A stretch of 64,000 bases of DNA. Source: Prostheceraeus crozeri. Lineage: Eukaryota > Platyhelminthes > Polycladida > Euryleptidae. The notes under the pieces are model-generated. The model did not search any database, had not been told where the DNA came from, and worked only from the letters and a program-made list of their open reading frames with translations. The translations under genes were made by a program, and so were the position numbers. Numbering within the stretch: position 1 is the first letter of the stretch; each line of letters begins with the position of its first letter. This document shows, piece after piece, positions 62,346-64,000 of this stretch. The DNA lies in the NCBI GenBank assembly GCA_907163375.1, contig CAJQUW010015612.1:124101-188100 (forward strand), in the 5' to 3' direction.

Positions 62346-64000
62346 ATTGAATCATCAGGTATCGTGATATCATTCAGTAGATGAGTCTGACATAAGCTTT
62401 CTTTTGTTGTTAACTTTTCGTGTGACTGCACAGTCTTACATTTTTGTTGTCATGATGAGATAGATGTACAAGAAATTCAATTTCGTCTTTGTGTGCATGG
62501 ATGGAGTCTCGAACCTTGTTCAGAAGTTTATTCGACAAATTGAGTTGCATTTGAAGCTACTCTTGGCTAGCACGGGCTGTCACAGCTAAATTTTGGTATC
62601 CAACTTCAAATATCTATGAATGCGTATAATTTGATTTTAGTGTACTTTTTCGACCAAGTTGAAGTAGGGAATTGTTGACAGCTTTGAATTTCTGGAGGCT
62701 TAATTGCAATACAACCACTACACCTTTTTTCAATTCATGAAGATTTAACGTTTAATACTGCGTTCAATTCTACTATGGTTTAGGAAAAGCTAAAAAGTCA
62801 ATAGAGATTCATCTTGCGAATAAAAATCTCTGTTTTCACATTTCAACTAACTTGCACAATTAGAGTTAATTGTACCTTCACATGCTTTCGCTCAAGCACT
62901 CAACCGCTAGCCTTACAATGCTGAAGCTGCATACTTTTACCTTACCTTCTTTCTGTTAACAATGTGCAATATGAAATATACAGTGGTTTTTTTATATATC
63001 CATGGTCATTCAGTGGATCTATGTGGAATTATACATATCTAATCCGGAGCACACTTTCTGATTAAGGCATTTTCACTGATCAAATTTAATATTTACACAA
63101 GCTACCTTTTGTCGTATTTCATGTATCGGGTCTTTCTTGCAAAATTATCAAATTGATGTCCGTAAAATTTTTAGCTGTACTGTAAAGCGCATGAAAATAC
63201 CATGATTTTGTGTCTAAAGCAGTGATGGCATGGGAGGACAGACATATTATTCATTAGCAATATAGAAAAATGGCCTATCTGCCAAACAAAAATAATTTTT
63301 TAGCACTGAACATGTATTGATGAACCAAATCCTTCAGCATGTAATCAGTATATTATCGTTGTATATTCACAAATTGATCGGTTGATGAATGAGTAAACTC
63401 TCCGACACATGTTCCGCATTGAAAATCTATTTCTGTCTGGCAGATTGGTCATTTTTTCTGCATTTCTGATCATTATCTGCAGTTGAGCATCAGCTGTTGC
63501 AACTAAGAAACTGTGAAATCCAGTATTTTTTTAGTCTATGACATACTCAGTCGCACAAAGCAACAGAGATTTAAATTTCCTTTTACTTGAATGAATTCTT
63601 TCAACTCCCTTGGTCGTCAATCGCATCCCTGAAGTATGCACTCAATTGATAAACAAGTTGATCAAATAGTACTTCCTAATGGCTACACATGTCAATACTG
63701 CAGAAATTAATTTTGTATTGTATTGCAAACATTGTATGAGTATTGTAAAAATTCATTCGTAAACATGAATTTTCCTGTTGCTGTCATGATTCATTGCATG
63801 TCCGTGTGTTGCTTGCCGGGTTAATGGAGTATCCGTGTATGCCTGTATCCCTTGTAGCATATCAAGGTCTCCAGGGATGGTGCAGGACTGCTTATAGTTT
63901 GTTGCTGGGTGGATTGGGCTAGATTAGATTGTTGCTACTCTGGGTCCCACTTCCCACTTTCGGGTATATAATCTTACATGATGTCATCACATGCAATTTC
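62346..64000. other. Probable 3' UTR and downstream flank
   Basis: No further coding exon is visible. The first AATAAA after the stop that I noticed is at 62819, so the 3' UTR may be about 0.5 kb. The remaining sequence holds nothing I can name. Confidence 0.5.
62819..62824 (+). terminator. Candidate polyadenylation signal AATAAA
   Basis: AATAAA lies about 475 bp downstream of the LPCAT2-like stop codon, in AT-rich sequence. It is a common hexamer, so the assignment is tentative. Confidence 0.35.

Larger units (their letters stand above)
60426..61287. mobile_element. Penelope-like element insertion, head-to-head 335-bp palindrome with 12-bp target duplication
   Basis: Arms at 60426-60760 and 60934-61268 are inverted, have the same length, and look identical base for base. 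The 173-bp centre (60761-60933) belongs to the minus-strand copy. The 12-mer ATTCTTCGATTA flanks the insertion at 60414-60425 and 61288-61299. A 19-bp extra stretch (61269-61287) lies between the right arm and the duplication. The outer ends (CACTTTATTGGGCGAGCGC) are the 3' UTR of both copies. The identical arms make it the youngest insertion seen here, or one kept equal by gene conversion. Confidence 0.92.

Noticed and set aside
1-64000. Search for LTR retroelements, retrovirus-like copies, Polintons and toxin genes
   Set aside because: I found no long terminal repeats with gag/pol, no envelope or capsid-like frames, and no toxin-like domains in the window.

Overview
The window is eukaryotic, AT-rich genomic DNA from an animal, most likely a marine invertebrate. 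The evidence is one gene split by long GT-AG introns, together with Penelope-like elements, several LINE lineages, Tc1, hAT and TTAA-target DNA transposons and a tRNA-derived SINE. I cannot name the species. I see no operons, CRISPR arrays, rRNA, free-standing tRNA genes, LTR retroelements, retroviruses or Polintons.

The only host gene I can support is a plus-strand LPCAT2-like lysophospholipid acyltransferase that fills almost the whole window. It enters at base 1 inside a coding exon and ends at a stop codon at 62343-62345. Nine coding exons (1-191, 3969-4204, 6029-6063, 27118-27172, 37298-37380, 41184-41511, 44517-44615, 45163-45304, 62251-62345) join in frame into 420 residues. These carry the acyltransferase motifs HSTYLD and EGTTTNR and three EF-hand loops. 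The N-terminus and membrane anchor lie upstream of the window.

The introns hold layered mobile-element debris. Intron 3 (6064-27117) holds two SINE copies clearly and part of a third, a hAT-type MITE with a perfect 8-bp target duplication (13482-14464), a Penelope-like fragment (15225-15990), a hAT-like element carrying a nested SINE (20077-21412), and a 5'-truncated RTE LINE with a perfect 19-bp duplication (24145-25720); the third SINE is at its end (26731-26943). Intron 4 (27173-37297) holds a TTAA-flanked element, two related GTGTCC-end repeats and a CR1/L2-like LINE fragment. Introns 5 and 6 hold small MITEs, a second Penelope fragment and a fragment of a LINE C-terminal domain. Intron 8 (45305-62250) is the densest: an almost full-length two-ORF LINE (about 48078-52290), two related hAT elements, Tc1 and Jockey-like remnants, and a nested block at 57948-61299.

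That nested block is the most unusual structure. A palindromic Tc1 derivative made of two inverted 3' halves is interrupted by a second Tc1-like transposon with ~200-bp terminal repeats. Beside it lies a Penelope-like insertion that is itself a 335-bp palindrome whose arms appear identical, flanked by a perfect 12-bp duplication. I found no new functional system; the novelty is in element structure and insertion history.
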